Assembly: GCA_024867545.1 (NCBI GenBank)
Contig: JANFNE010000027.1
Span: forward strand, 372,001 to 436,000
Reading direction: 5' to 3'
Length of the DNA: 64,000 nt
From: Phytopythium helicoides
Taxonomy: Eukaryota > Oomycota > Peronosporomycetes > Pythiales > Pythiaceae
This document shows, piece after piece, positions 42,076 through 51,560 of this stretch. Below the pieces are notes generated by a model. That model ran no database searches. It had not been told where the DNA came from and worked only from the letters and a program-made list of their open reading frames with translations. Position 1 is the stretch's first letter, and each line of letters begins with the position of its first letter. The position numbers were made by a program, and so were the translations under genes.

Positions 42076-44763
42076 ATGCCCCACCGCCTACGCGCTCGCT
42101 ACCCTCCGACCAACGCCACGGCCATCGACGCTGCCGGCTCGGCAGTCGCCACGTCGGCCACGGTCTCCGCTACGCCTGACAAGGTCTCCGCTACGTCCGA
42201 CATGACGGCGGCCACGCCAAAGTCTCTGCGCTCCTCGATGTCGTACCGCGAGCGGTTCCGCAGCTGGAACTCGACGCGAACGGACAGCGCGGATGTCGAT
42301 GACGACGAGCTGCTCATGTCGTGCTCGTCTTCGTCGTCGTCGTCTTCGTCCGGGGCCTCGTCGTTCGCATCGCGGTTGTTCTCGTCGGTTTCGACTCCTT
42401 CGTCAACCGGTCGATCGCGGCCAATGGTCTGTCGCAAGGTGCGCGTGAGTGACCGAGAGCTTGTGCGCCGCGCAGCTACGTCGGATGCAGCTCGGTCGCT
42501 TCAGCAGGCACTCGACCGGCCACTGACTGCTTGGGATTCAGCTCGGCACACGAAGGGCTTCACGACGCTCTCCGGTGGCGACCAGGACACAGATGATAGC
42601 CACGAGGTGCTCGTGGTCGGTGAAGTTGCGTGTGCTCCACAAGAAATTGCGACGCTGCTTCGAGCGAGCGATGAAAGCCACCTGAACTCCTCCATGCGTG
42701 CAGTGCACGGCAACCGTTTCATCTACGGCTCGGTTGTGCATATCGTTGACCCACAGCAATTGCTCAAGCAGGGCGGAGCTGTCTCGGATGGTGACCAAGT
42801 GGCTGTTAAGACGAGCTGCTTTGCGCGCTCGCGCATGCTTGGCAAGAATGAAGAATGGTGCTACCTTGAACATTTCCAGCGTGATCCGCGTGCCGCCAGC
42901 GACTTCACAGTCGTGCAGCTCTCGATGCGCGAGAAGGAACTTGCAGCTGGCAAAACTGCCCCCAACCGCCGTGTTGAGCAGCTTGGCGGTGTAACGACCG
43001 TCTTCCGCATCGAGGAGCTTTCCAAGCCTGCTGGAACCCTTACCAAGGCGTCACAGACCGTCCGGGTCACCTTCCACGCCCAGTACAGCAAGTCAGATGT
43101 CGCCAGTGACGGCAGCATCAGCTCTGCTACGATCCACGAAGACCGCGAGCATAACGACGACAACGGTGATGATGAGGCTGCATATGCCAGCGGTAAGACG
43201 GCAAAACTCAGGCTCCAAGCACTGGCGGAGAGTGTTCGCACACTGCCAACCGTGGTGAGGAAGCGCCGACTGGGTCGCCAAGTGTTCGCAGACACGAACG
43301 GCATGGGTGAAGCCACGAACTCGAAGTGTATTTCGTGCACGCGCAGCCTACACCTCCTCGCGTTGACGGTCAAAAAGCGCTGCCAACTTTGCTCGTACAA
43401 TGTGTGCGCAGGGTGCTGCTCGAGCGAGAAGGTCGAGACATACAATGGGCATTCTGCCACCATGATGATCTGCCGCCGCTGCCTCGAGTGCGTCGACAGA
43501 TGTGACTACTCACATATCCAGATCGGACGCACGGACTCCGAATACATCATGGATGAAGACGGCCTCAACGCACCGCTACCGACCGTCGACGAGGAGAAGC
43601 AGCAGCAGTCAGTTGACATCGACGACCCTGTGCTCTCAGGACCAAGTATCATCATGAACCGAGGAGATGGTGATTCAAAGTTGTCACCTCCAGTTCGTTC
43701 GCAACGATCAACTGGCGCCGCCATTGTCGAGACGCTTCGTACTGAGCTCCAGTCTGATGAAACCAAGGATGCAGCGATGAATGTCATCCATCACCTTCTT
43801 GCGACTAGCAGCGAGCTAGCTGGAGCTGATTCGAGCGAAGAGGACGAAGAGGATACAGTGGAAGAGAAGCTGGCAGCACCAGTATCTGATGTCGGAGTCG
43901 AAAAAAAAAACGCCGATTTTTCCATGACTTCAGGAAGCGTGAGTGTGAGAAGCAGCTCGACCAGCAGTTGTATTTCGTCCGAGAGTGAAGGCTGGCAGCA
44001 TCATGGCTCGCCTGAAGAGTGCGTGTCGGCTGTGGAAGCGTATTTCCGCCGTCGAGATCATGAATTGGCACTCGGGGCATGCGAGTTGGCAAATGCAACG
44101 CAGCGCAACTATCCTATCGACATTGATGCTGAAGGAGAAAAGCCTGTGGCACCGATTCCGGCCAACGAAGAGGAACGCATGCGCGTAATTGACCAGCTGC
44201 AGCTCATGGAGCTCCAAGCGCCAATGCAGGAGCTGGACATTATCTGCGACTTCCTCAACCTCGAGATTGGGCTGTCCGTGACCATGATCACGATTGTTGG
44301 CGCCGAGTACCAGCTTGTTCTTGCGTGCACCATGAAGGGTCTTGTGATGGCCAATCTGCCGCGCGAGCACACATTTTGCCAGCACCTGATGATGGACGAC
44401 AAGCCGTTTGTGATCAACAACCCGGAGGCTGACGTTCGGTTTTACAACATGAACCCCATCACGCAGAACGGCGTCAAGTTCTACTGCGGCATCCCCATCA
44501 CGAGTGACGACGGACTTGTCGTCGGCTCAATTTGCTGTCTGCACATGCAGCCAATGCAGCTCACACGCTCGCAGTTTGGAACGCTTACCAAGTTTGGCCG
44601 CATTGCGTCTCGCATCATTATGACACAGGCGAAGAGACAGGTCACCGCCTCCATTGAATGGCCCCTCGAGCAGAAGGAAGAACAGCTCGCTGACCGCCCC
44701 ATTAGTGTGACCAGCCAGAAGCCAGCTCATACGCCACAGGAAGCTCCAGCTGCATCGGCTTGA
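42076..44763 (+). CDS. START-like / FYVE-type zinc finger / GAF protein, long copy
   Basis: An 895-residue intronless protein, the longest family member here and the best full-length reference. ATG 42076 (MPHRLRARYPP). An Ala/Thr/Ser-rich N terminus with a poly-Ser run (about residues 80-100) precedes the conserved RKVRVSDRELVRR. The START-like region (about 120-410) has FIYGSVVHIV, VAVKTSCF and GKNEEWCYLEHF. The zinc finger at about 417-475 has CISC, CQLC, CAGC and CRRC. A long acidic/Ser-rich linker leads to GAF at about 720-850: FCQHLMMDDKPF, EADVRFYNM, KFYCGIPI, GSICCLH. Here the usual C-I-D after GSICC is replaced by CLHMQPMQ, so the end of the GAF core is altered. A short Pro/Ala tail follows. 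Proposed role: cytosolic lipid/ligand sensor at membranes, by family inference. Confidence 0.87.
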   Translation: MPHRLRARYPPTNATAIDAAGSAVATSATVSATPDKVSATSDMTAATPKSLRSSMSYRERFRSWNSTRTDSADVDDDELLMSCSSSSSSSSSGASSFASRLFSSVSTPSSTGRSRPMVCRKVRVSDRELVRRAATSDAARSLQQALDRPLTAWDSARHTKGFTTLSGGDQDTDDSHEVLVVGEVACAPQEIATLLRASDESHLNSSMRAVHGNRFIYGSVVHIVDPQQLLKQGGAVSDGDQVAVKTSCFARSRMLGKNEEWCYLEHFQRDPRAASDFTVVQLSMREKELAAGKTAPNRRVEQLGGVTTVFRIEELSKPAGTLTKASQTVRVTFHAQYSKSDVASDGSISSATIHEDREHNDDNGDDEAAYASGKTAKLRLQALAESVRTLPTVVRKRRLGRQVFADTNGMGEATNSKCISCTRSLHLLALTVKKRCQLCSYNVCAGCCSSEKVETYNGHSATMMICRRCLECVDRCDYSHIQIGRTDSEYIMDEDGLNAPLPTVDEEKQQQSVDIDDPVLSGPSIIMNRGDGDSKLSPPVRSQRSTGAAIVETLRTELQSDETKDAAMNVIHHLLATSSELAGADSSEEDEEDTVEEKLAAPVSDVGVEKKNADFSMTSGSVSVRSSSTSSCISSESEGWQHHGSPEECVSAVEAYFRRRDHELALGACELANATQRNYPIDIDAEGEKPVAPIPANEEERMRVIDQLQLMELQAPMQELDIICDFLNLEIGLSVTMITIVGAEYQLVLACTMKGLVMANLPREHTFCQHLMMDDKPFVINNPEADVRFYNMNPITQNGVKFYCGIPITSDDGLVVGSICCLHMQPMQLTRSQFGTLTKFGRIASRIIMTQAKRQVTASIEWPLEQKEEQLADRPISVTSQKPAHTPQEAPAASA

Positions 44764-46427
44764 GTCGATATGTGTCTAGTGCTAGTTATCCTCTATTAAC
44801 CCCTTGGTTCCCAATGCCGTATCTTACGACATAACGGCATGAACTACGTGCGATAGTATCTGCATGACACGCTAGTTTCTCATCAGCATGGAGTGCCAGG
44901 CACCCAGCAAGGAACCGAGCGTCATGAGGACTGCCTAGGCGACTTAAAGACGCTGCTGGATTCTTCGGTTGCGTTGAAGGCTTGCCGAGAGCTCATTGGT
45001 TGCGTGGTGGATGCCAACGCACGGGTATTTGCAAGATGGAGTCCAAGCGGCCGCATTTCCCGGCTCACGATCCAGGGCCACGCACCTCCGAGCAGCCGGA
45101 TTCCCCCGACGACGACATCGACGACCGGGAGCGACGCTGCTCAACTCGACGCGACCTATTCGGCTGGCTTTTGCGGCGATACCCAGCCTGTGAAGCTCGC
45201 CTATCCTCTTATCCACGGCCAGATGTCTCGGCGAATCTTGCACTGTCAGACCCAGTCGAAGCAACTCGCTTCAAGCAAGGTGAACCACCCGAGTCATCGG
45301 CAACGCCGTGTTGATTCAGTAGGTGTCCCCCACCGGAGCGCGGACCCACGGAGGAAGGTCATTGCGAGCAGGCGACAGGCGTTTCGCCTCGGCGCTAGCT
45401 GCGCAGGACGCGTCGACATCAAGAACAACGACAACATCGTGGTGGCGAGAACACCACCACACGGTATCCAGTCTACGCTGTGGACTCAGTGTAGGGTATG
45501 CTGGGAGTCCCGTATAGCTCCAGTGGAGAGGGCAGAGGGTAGGAACCTCGGTGAACAGGGGCTAACAAAAATTAATCTCCACGCCACTCCTTCGCTTGGT
45601 CGTACTTACTCTGGGAGTCTGTAAAAGTTCTCCAACACAAACGAGAGCCAGGAGCGGGGCTCCACATCATGCGTCTTTGAGATCCAGCACTCTCCATGGC
45701 GAATTGGAAAAGGGAGTTCCTGTGTGCGAGAGATCAATTAACCCTTGGTGCGCATGAGGTATCACCTACTGGCGGTGCAGTGGTTATGGGCACGCGTCCC
45801 GGGACGTGAAATGGCTATGAAACTCCTCCAGCGCCCGCATGTGAACGCCAGTGGATCTTTCCACTCACGGAATCTTTGAAAGTCGCGCGACTTGGGTTGT
45901 CTGTCGTCACCGTCGTCTCCTTCACCTTAGTCGTCTCCATCGTCCCCATCTTCACTCGCTGGCGCCAGGCCTGAACGCCCGTCGCCTGTGTGTCGAGAGA
46001 TCAATTAGAGATGCTTGTCGCGTGCTCGTCATATTCCAGCCTGCGCTGTGCTGTTGACAGCCCATCATTCACACTGCCCATCTTGGATGTGATGATTGCT
46101 CCACAGCTGTGTGTGTCGTCATCAAGGCACGGGAAATTGATAACGAAGCCTAAGCCACTCAATTGTGACAACACGATATACCCCACTGGGCCCCATGGAA
46201 CAGTGCAGTAACGTTCAATGCGGTGCACTGCACTGTCTCTAGCGAGACGAGCGCTGAGCGACTCCTTTTGTACTTTCGAAGTGCGTGACAGAAGCACAAA
46301 ATGTCGTGGAGTTCGCGTCAAATTGGCTGGTCGAGCCGAAGGGCATTCCAACTTTCTTCAGCTGGCACACACCTATCAGCGTGCTCTCATCCAACAGAAG
46401 ATAACTCGACTCCTCTGATTTCACTTC
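44764..46427. other. intergenic region, 1.7 kb
   Basis: Open frames such as 44893-45624 have no recognisable domains. A short direct repeat, GAGAGATCAATTA, occurs at about 45729 and 45998. The last part is the promoter of the ABC transporter. No intact mobile element is visible. Confidence 0.5.
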
Positions 46428-49400
46428 ATGGGGGAGAAGGGGGTGACGGAAACTCAGGCCTACGTGGAAGTCAACACGCCACGGCCTGATGACGTTGTCA
46501 AGGGCGATGCGTTGGCCGGTGACTCACAGCCAGATGCGCTCAAGTCACCTGAGGCGACCAAGCATGCTCCACAGACCATTCGATTTCGCGAGCTCTATCG
46601 ATTCGCCACTACTTTTGACAAGTTTCTACTTCTAGTCGGGGTTCTAATGGCCGCGGTAAACGGCGCGCTATACCCGATCATGGCAATGATCTACGGCGAC
46701 GTACTGCTGGGGTTTACAACAGTGCCCATCGACACTGCTCTCGTTGATAGAGCTACAATCAAGTTCGCATGTATTGCTGTCGGCATGTTCGTTTCTGACT
46801 ATTGCTCGTATGTGGCGTTCTACGTCACCGCTGAGCGGCAAATGAAGGAACTACGAAGCCGCGCGCTGCGTCACATGTTATACCTTGACATCAGTTGGTA
46901 TGACAGCCATGACGCGCAACAACTCTCAAGTCGTATCACGGGAGACACCATCAAGATCAAGGACGGCATGGGCCAAAAGTTTGGGGACGCTTTTCGGTTT
47001 TTGAGCCAGTTCCTTGTTGGCCTTGTGGTTGCGTTTGTTCGCGGCTGGGACATCGCGCTGATCATGGCTATTGCCACGCCTCTCATGACTTTCTCGCTTG
47101 CTTGGCTCATGAAGTCCCTGCAGCAAAAGGCAGAGTGGTCGCAGAAAATGTACGCCGAGACCGGATCAATCGCAGAAGAGACTCTGGGCTCGATTCGCAC
47201 GGTAGCATCACTGAACGCTGAAAGGCATGCAATCGACAAATTCAAGAAGAAGACTCGTGAGGTCGAGACCGAGAATATTGCACTCCACAAAACCACATCA
47301 TTTGTGCTCGCGATGTTCATGGCCAGCGGCTGGGTCATGTATGCTATCGGGATTTGGTATGGGGGTTGGAAGGTATCGAAAGGAAACGCTGATCCAGCTG
47401 AGGTCTTCTCTGCCTTCTTTGCGGTCATGATGGCGACTGGCTCATTTGGACAGATCTCGCCAAGTTTGACGGCGGTGTCGCAAGCAGCAGGGGCAGCTCA
47501 AGAGATCTTCAAAATTCTAGACACGCCCTCTTTGACTGACGCTTCCAAGGATGAAGGTGTTGTGCCTGCTTTCTGCGCTGGTAAGATCGAGTTGAAACAT
47601 GTCAATTTTGCCTACCCAAGCCGCCCAAATGCTCCTATTCTACACAACTACACCATCACTATCGAGAATGGTCACACCGTCGCCTTTGTTGGATCAAGTG
47701 GCAGCGGAAAGAGCACTCTTGTTGCACTTCTCGAACGGTTCTACGAGCCATCAAGTGGCGATATCTTGCTTGACGGACGAAATATCAAGACGCTGAATCT
47801 GCGATGGCTTCGCTCGCAAATCGGACTTGTCTCTCAGGAGCCTGTTCTCTTTGCTACCACCATATTTGAGAACATCGCGTTTGGTGACACACATGTGTCT
47901 AGGGAGCAGGCAATCGAGGCGGCAAAGCTTGCAAACGCGCACGACTTTATTATGTCTTTGCCAGAACAGTACGACACGCTAGTAGGCGAGAAAGGCACAT
48001 CTCTTTCAGGCGGGCAGAAGCAGCGAATCGCGATTGCTCGCGCGATTGTCCGGAATCCCAAGATACTTGTGCTCGATGAAGCAACTAGTGCGCTAGACAA
48101 CGAAAGCGAAAAGGTGGTGCAAACTGCACTCGATGACTTGATGGCAAAGACCAAAACTACGACACTGGTCATTGCGCACCGCTTGAGTACAATCCGTCGT
48201 GCGGACAAGATCGTTGTTATGAAGGAGGGTTCCATTGTCGAGACCGGAACGCACGACAGTCTGCTTGCTATCGAGTCGGGGTATTACCACAATATGTATA
48301 CAATTCAACAACGACATACCAAAGAAGATGTCGACTCGAGACAAGTTACTGCGGAGGTCTCAAAGTTGCAGCGGCATTCGAGCATCTGCTCTCCAGATAC
48401 TGATATCTCAGCTGATGAGATCGAGAACAACGCACTGAAGCTCGATAAGTTTGGATTCGTAACACTTTTTCAGCTAAGCCGACCGGAGAGCAAGGTGTTT
48501 GTCGCTGGAGTGATAGGGACAGCTCTCGGAGCGTTCACTACGCCAATCTCGGGACTAATGATCGGTACTGTGATCTCAAACATGACTACCAAATTCGGAG
48601 ACTACGAGGCAACCCAAGACCGCTCTTATCTCCACAGTATCTACAACGAAGTGGAGGAGTACAGCATCGCTTACTTTGTAGGCTCTGTGGTACTCGTGGC
48701 ATTCTTGTACATCCAAAATTTTTGCTTCAAGTACATCGAGGAGAAGCTGGCGAGCCGGCTGCGTAACATGAACTTTGAGGGATTGTGCCGCCAAAACATC
48801 GGCTTCTTCGACGAAAAGTCCAACGGCACTGGCGCGCTCACGGCCGACCTCGCGACAAATGCGACCAAGGTGGCACTGCTCTCGGGGGATTCCCAGGCGC
48901 GGGTGTTCCAGGCGATCTTTACACTCGGATCTACCATCATTTTGGCGTTCATTCTCGGGAGCTGGGTTCTCACGCTCTTCACTTTGGCCATGGCCCCGTT
49001 TGTTGTAGCTGGGAATGTCGCTCGTATGAAGCAGGCACAAGGCAGTGGTGCAATCTCTGATGATCTCGGTGTTCCAGGCGCGCACGCTTCCGAGGTACTG
49101 AGTAATATTCGCACGATTGCGTCGCTCGGCATCGAATCCAAGTCAGCCAAGATCTTTGACACTCTGCTATTGGAGCCGATGCAGAAAGGGAACAAAGAAG
49201 CTCAGATCAATGGCCTCGCACTGGGTTTCAATGGCTCTATCATGGTGGTAACGAACGCGTTCAGCTTTTGGTACGGCGGTCGGTTGATTAACGACGGCTC
49301 GATCAGCTTTACTGAGCTGATGCGTACGCTAATGACAGTTCTAATGGCCATCCAGTTCTCGAGCACAGCATCCACGTTCTTTGGCGATGCACCCAAAGCG

Positions 49401-50225
49401 TTCAAGGCCGGTGCTACAATTATGGCGATCCACAAGCGCGAGGTACCGATCGATTCATTCGAAGAAGGCGGCGTTCGACCCAGCACGGTGATGGGTAAGC
49501 TCGAGTTCCGCAATATCTCGTTCCGATACCCGCGTCGCCCGGAGGCTGATATCCTCAAACGTTTCAACTTGACCATCGAGGCCGGTCAGACTGTTGCGCT
49601 CTGTGGTCCAAGTGGTGGGGGAAAGAGCACCATCATCTCTTTGATTGAGCGCTTCTACGACCCAGTGCGTGGCGAGGTTCTTCTTGATGGCCACGACCTG
49701 AAGAGCCTCAACTTGAATTGGCTTCGAAGCCAGATTGGTTTGGTAGGCCAGGAGCCAACGTTGTTCATCGGAACAATCGCTGAGAATATCGCGTTTGGGC
49801 TCGAGACCAAGCCAAGTCGGGAAGAGATCGAAGCTGCTGCTGCCATGGCGAACGCACACAACTTCATTGCCCAGTTCCCGGACGGATACGAGACGCAAGT
49901 GGGTATGAAGGGCGAGCAGCTATCGGGCGGTCAGAAGCAACGCATTGCCATCGCCCGCGCAATTCTCAAAAATCCCAACATTTTGCTGCTGGATGAAGCC
50001 ACGAGTGCACTCGACTCGGAGAGCGAGAAGGTCGTGCAGGAGGCGCTGGACCAGGTGGTCGCTCTCAAAAAGAGGACGACCGTTGTCATTGCGCACCGCT
50101 TGTCGACGATTCGCCGTGCAGACGTGATCTGCGTCGTCAAGGGCGGCATCGTTGTCGAGCAGGGATCGCACCAGGAGCTCATGGATCTTGGCGGCATCTA
50201 CAAGGACTTGGCCGAGTCGGCGTGA
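46428..50225 (+). CDS. full ABCB-type (multidrug / P-glycoprotein-like) ABC transporter
   Basis: A 1265-residue intronless protein, the usual length for a full ABCB transporter, arranged TMD1-NBD1-TMD2-NBD2. TMD1 begins near residue 63 (LLLVGVLMAAVNGALYP). NBD1 has Walker A GSSGSGKST (about 421), signature LSGGQKQR (about 525) and Walker B ILVLDEATSAL (about 545). TMD2 begins with the VAGVIGTALGAFTTPISG segment. NBD2 has Walker A GPSGGGKST (about 1058), signature LSGGQKQR (about 1163), Walker B ILLLDEATSAL and a VIAHRLSTIRRAD switch region. Both nucleotide sites look catalytically complete. It should export hydrophobic compounds across the plasma membrane using ATP; the substrate is not readable. 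The start is ATG 46428 (MGEKGVTETQ). It stands apart from the lipid-signalling array. Confidence 0.96.
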   Translation: MGEKGVTETQAYVEVNTPRPDDVVKGDALAGDSQPDALKSPEATKHAPQTIRFRELYRFATTFDKFLLLVGVLMAAVNGALYPIMAMIYGDVLLGFTTVPIDTALVDRATIKFACIAVGMFVSDYCSYVAFYVTAERQMKELRSRALRHMLYLDISWYDSHDAQQLSSRITGDTIKIKDGMGQKFGDAFRFLSQFLVGLVVAFVRGWDIALIMAIATPLMTFSLAWLMKSLQQKAEWSQKMYAETGSIAEETLGSIRTVASLNAERHAIDKFKKKTREVETENIALHKTTSFVLAMFMASGWVMYAIGIWYGGWKVSKGNADPAEVFSAFFAVMMATGSFGQISPSLTAVSQAAGAAQEIFKILDTPSLTDASKDEGVVPAFCAGKIELKHVNFAYPSRPNAPILHNYTITIENGHTVAFVGSSGSGKSTLVALLERFYEPSSGDILLDGRNIKTLNLRWLRSQIGLVSQEPVLFATTIFENIAFGDTHVSREQAIEAAKLANAHDFIMSLPEQYDTLVGEKGTSLSGGQKQRIAIARAIVRNPKILVLDEATSALDNESEKVVQTALDDLMAKTKTTTLVIAHRLSTIRRADKIVVMKEGSIVETGTHDSLLAIESGYYHNMYTIQQRHTKEDVDSRQVTAEVSKLQRHSSICSPDTDISADEIENNALKLDKFGFVTLFQLSRPESKVFVAGVIGTALGAFTTPISGLMIGTVISNMTTKFGDYEATQDRSYLHSIYNEVEEYSIAYFVGSVVLVAFLYIQNFCFKYIEEKLASRLRNMNFEGLCRQNIGFFDEKSNGTGALTADLATNATKVALLSGDSQARVFQAIFTLGSTIILAFILGSWVLTLFTLAMAPFVVAGNVARMKQAQGSGAISDDLGVPGAHASEVLSNIRTIASLGIESKSAKIFDTLLLEPMQKGNKEAQINGLALGFNGSIMVVTNAFSFWYGGRLINDGSISFTELMRTLMTVLMAIQFSSTASTFFGDAPKAFKAGATIMAIHKREVPIDSFEEGGVRPSTVMGKLEFRNISFRYPRRPEADILKRFNLTIEAGQTVALCGPSGGGKSTIISLIERFYDPVRGEVLLDGHDLKSLNLNWLRSQIGLVGQEPTLFIGTIAENIAFGLETKPSREEIEAAAAMANAHNFIAQFPDGYETQVGMKGEQLSGGQKQRIAIARAILKNPNILLLDEATSALDSESEKVVQEALDQVVALKKRTTVVIAHRLSTIRRADVICVVKGGIVVEQGSHQELMDLGGIYKDLAESA

Positions 50226-50310
50226 AGCGAGTCGCGATGCTAATGCAGACTGCTGCGTCGAGCGTACATCTGCATCGCTCGTAAATGAAAACGTGGACAT
50301 GAACCACCCA

Positions 50311-50349
<39 letters not shown>

Positions 50350-50528
50350 TAATCATGATCGAGGCTCTGCCACGCACTTCAAGTTGAAGTGCTACAAGTA
50401 CCGTACGCATCAGAAATGTACGTACGCCACTTCAACGTCAACTGGATCCGTTACAAGTCCGATATATAAATGCGAGATAAAAGCCTGGCGAGCTCCGCCG
50501 ACATGCATCACTAGCGGTGCTCGCCGCC
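50226..50528. other. convergent 3' spacer with CT microsatellite
   Basis: Lies between two convergent genes. A (CT)n microsatellite with a few interruptions covers about 50311-50349. No gene is seen. Confidence 0.7.
50311..50349 (+). repeat. (CT)n microsatellite
   Basis: Runs of CT dinucleotides broken by single T insertions, in the 3' flank of the ABC transporter. Confidence 0.9.
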
Positions 50529-51560
50529 TCACACGGCGACCGCGAGCTCCGGCTGCTCGCGCAGCTCGATGGCGCGGCTCGAGGCTTGCGCCAGCAGCTC
50601 GGCCGTCTTGGCCAGGTGCACGTCGAGCAGGTGGCGGCCCACGGGGGCCGACGCGCCCCACGAGCGCAGCGTGGCGCTCGACTTGCGTCGGAGCAGCCCG
50701 CCGAGCCATTTGGACGACTGCGCGCGCGTCTTGGGCTTCCTGATGCGCACGACGGGCGCTGAGGTCGGCGGGCGGGCGACTGGCGCGGCTTGAGGCGTCG
50801 TGGACGGCAGCGGCGCCGAGTTGGGCCGGCGGGTGCTGCGGTGCACGGCCAGCGCCACGATCGGCGCCGCCAGCTGCTCGGACGAAGAAGCAGTGGCAGC
50901 GGCGTCGGCTGGCGGGGTGGGAGCAGCGCCGCGGGCCTCGGACGGCGGCGGTGCCTGGTCCACCTCGCCCTGCTCAAAGTGCAGCACGTCGCACACAACG
51001 CAGACCTTCTGCGGGCGCTTCTGGTTGTAGACGGGCAGTGGATGCCGCGTGGCGGCCATGCAGGCCAGGCAGCAGCTCGAGCGGCACAGGCGGCAGTGGT
51101 GGCGGCGGCGCGTGGCCGTGAACGCGCGCGCGCATGCGTGGCAGTGGCTCTTCTTGGCGAACTTGGGCGGCGCCGGTCCGCTCCCTCGGCGCTGCTGCTT
51201 CTGGGCCTTGCGCGCCTCTCGCTCCCTGGCCTTGCGCTCGCGCTTCTCGTCCTTCCTGGCGCGCTTCTCGGCCGCGCGCATGCGGCCGGCGGCCTTCCTG
51301 GCCTGCTTCTCGAGCGCCGCGAGCTCCTTCTCGGCGCGCCTGGCGAGCTCTCGCGCCTCCTTCTGCGCGCTCTTCTCTCGCTGCCGGGCCTCCTTCTCGA
51401 CCGCCTTGAGCTGCTTCTGCGCCTCCTTCTCGACCGCCTTGAGCTGCTTCTGCGCCTTCTTCTGCTCGCTCTTCTGCTGCTTGACGCGCTGCCGCTCGGC
51501 CTTCTCGAGCGCCTCGAGCCGCCGCTCGTCGTCCGTCTTGGCGCGAAGTCGCAGGCCCAT
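50529..51560 (-). CDS. coiled-coil FYVE zinc-finger protein
   Basis: A 343-residue protein from ATG 51560 (MGLRLRAKTDDERR); an in-frame ATG at 51695 would add 45 residues. Residues about 8-130 are almost all Lys/Glu/Arg/Ala/Gln, a long charged coiled coil containing two copies of KAQKQLKAVEKEA-like sequence. The FYVE finger at about 139-190 has CHAC, then the canonical basic motif RRHHCR, CRLC, CLAC and a final CVVC. RRHHCR is the PI3P-binding signature, so this is the only zinc finger in the window with a standard phosphoinositide site; the WxxD motif is not evident. The C-terminal ~150 residues are Ala/Pro/Ser-rich with a KWLGGLLRRKSSATLRSWG stretch. A role on endosomal membranes is inferred from the finger and coiled coil. 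Not a START-like protein. Confidence 0.8.
   Translation of the reverse strand: MGLRLRAKTDDERRLEALEKAERQRVKQQKSEQKKAQKQLKAVEKEAQKQLKAVEKEARQREKSAQKEARELARRAEKELAALEKQARKAAGRMRAAEKRARKDEKRERKAREREARKAQKQQRRGSGPAPPKFAKKSHCHACARAFTATRRRHHCRLCRSSCCLACMAATRHPLPVYNQKRPQKVCVVCDVLHFEQGEVDQAPPPSEARGAAPTPPADAAATASSSEQLAAPIVALAVHRSTRRPNSAPLPSTTPQAAPVARPPTSAPVVRIRKPKTRAQSSKWLGGLLRRKSSATLRSWGASAPVGRHLLDVHLAKTAELLAQASSRAIELREQPELAVAV

Noticed and set aside
44893..45624. 243-codon frame after the long GAF gene
   Set aside because: No recognisable domain or compositional support; could be part of an old element, but I cannot show it.
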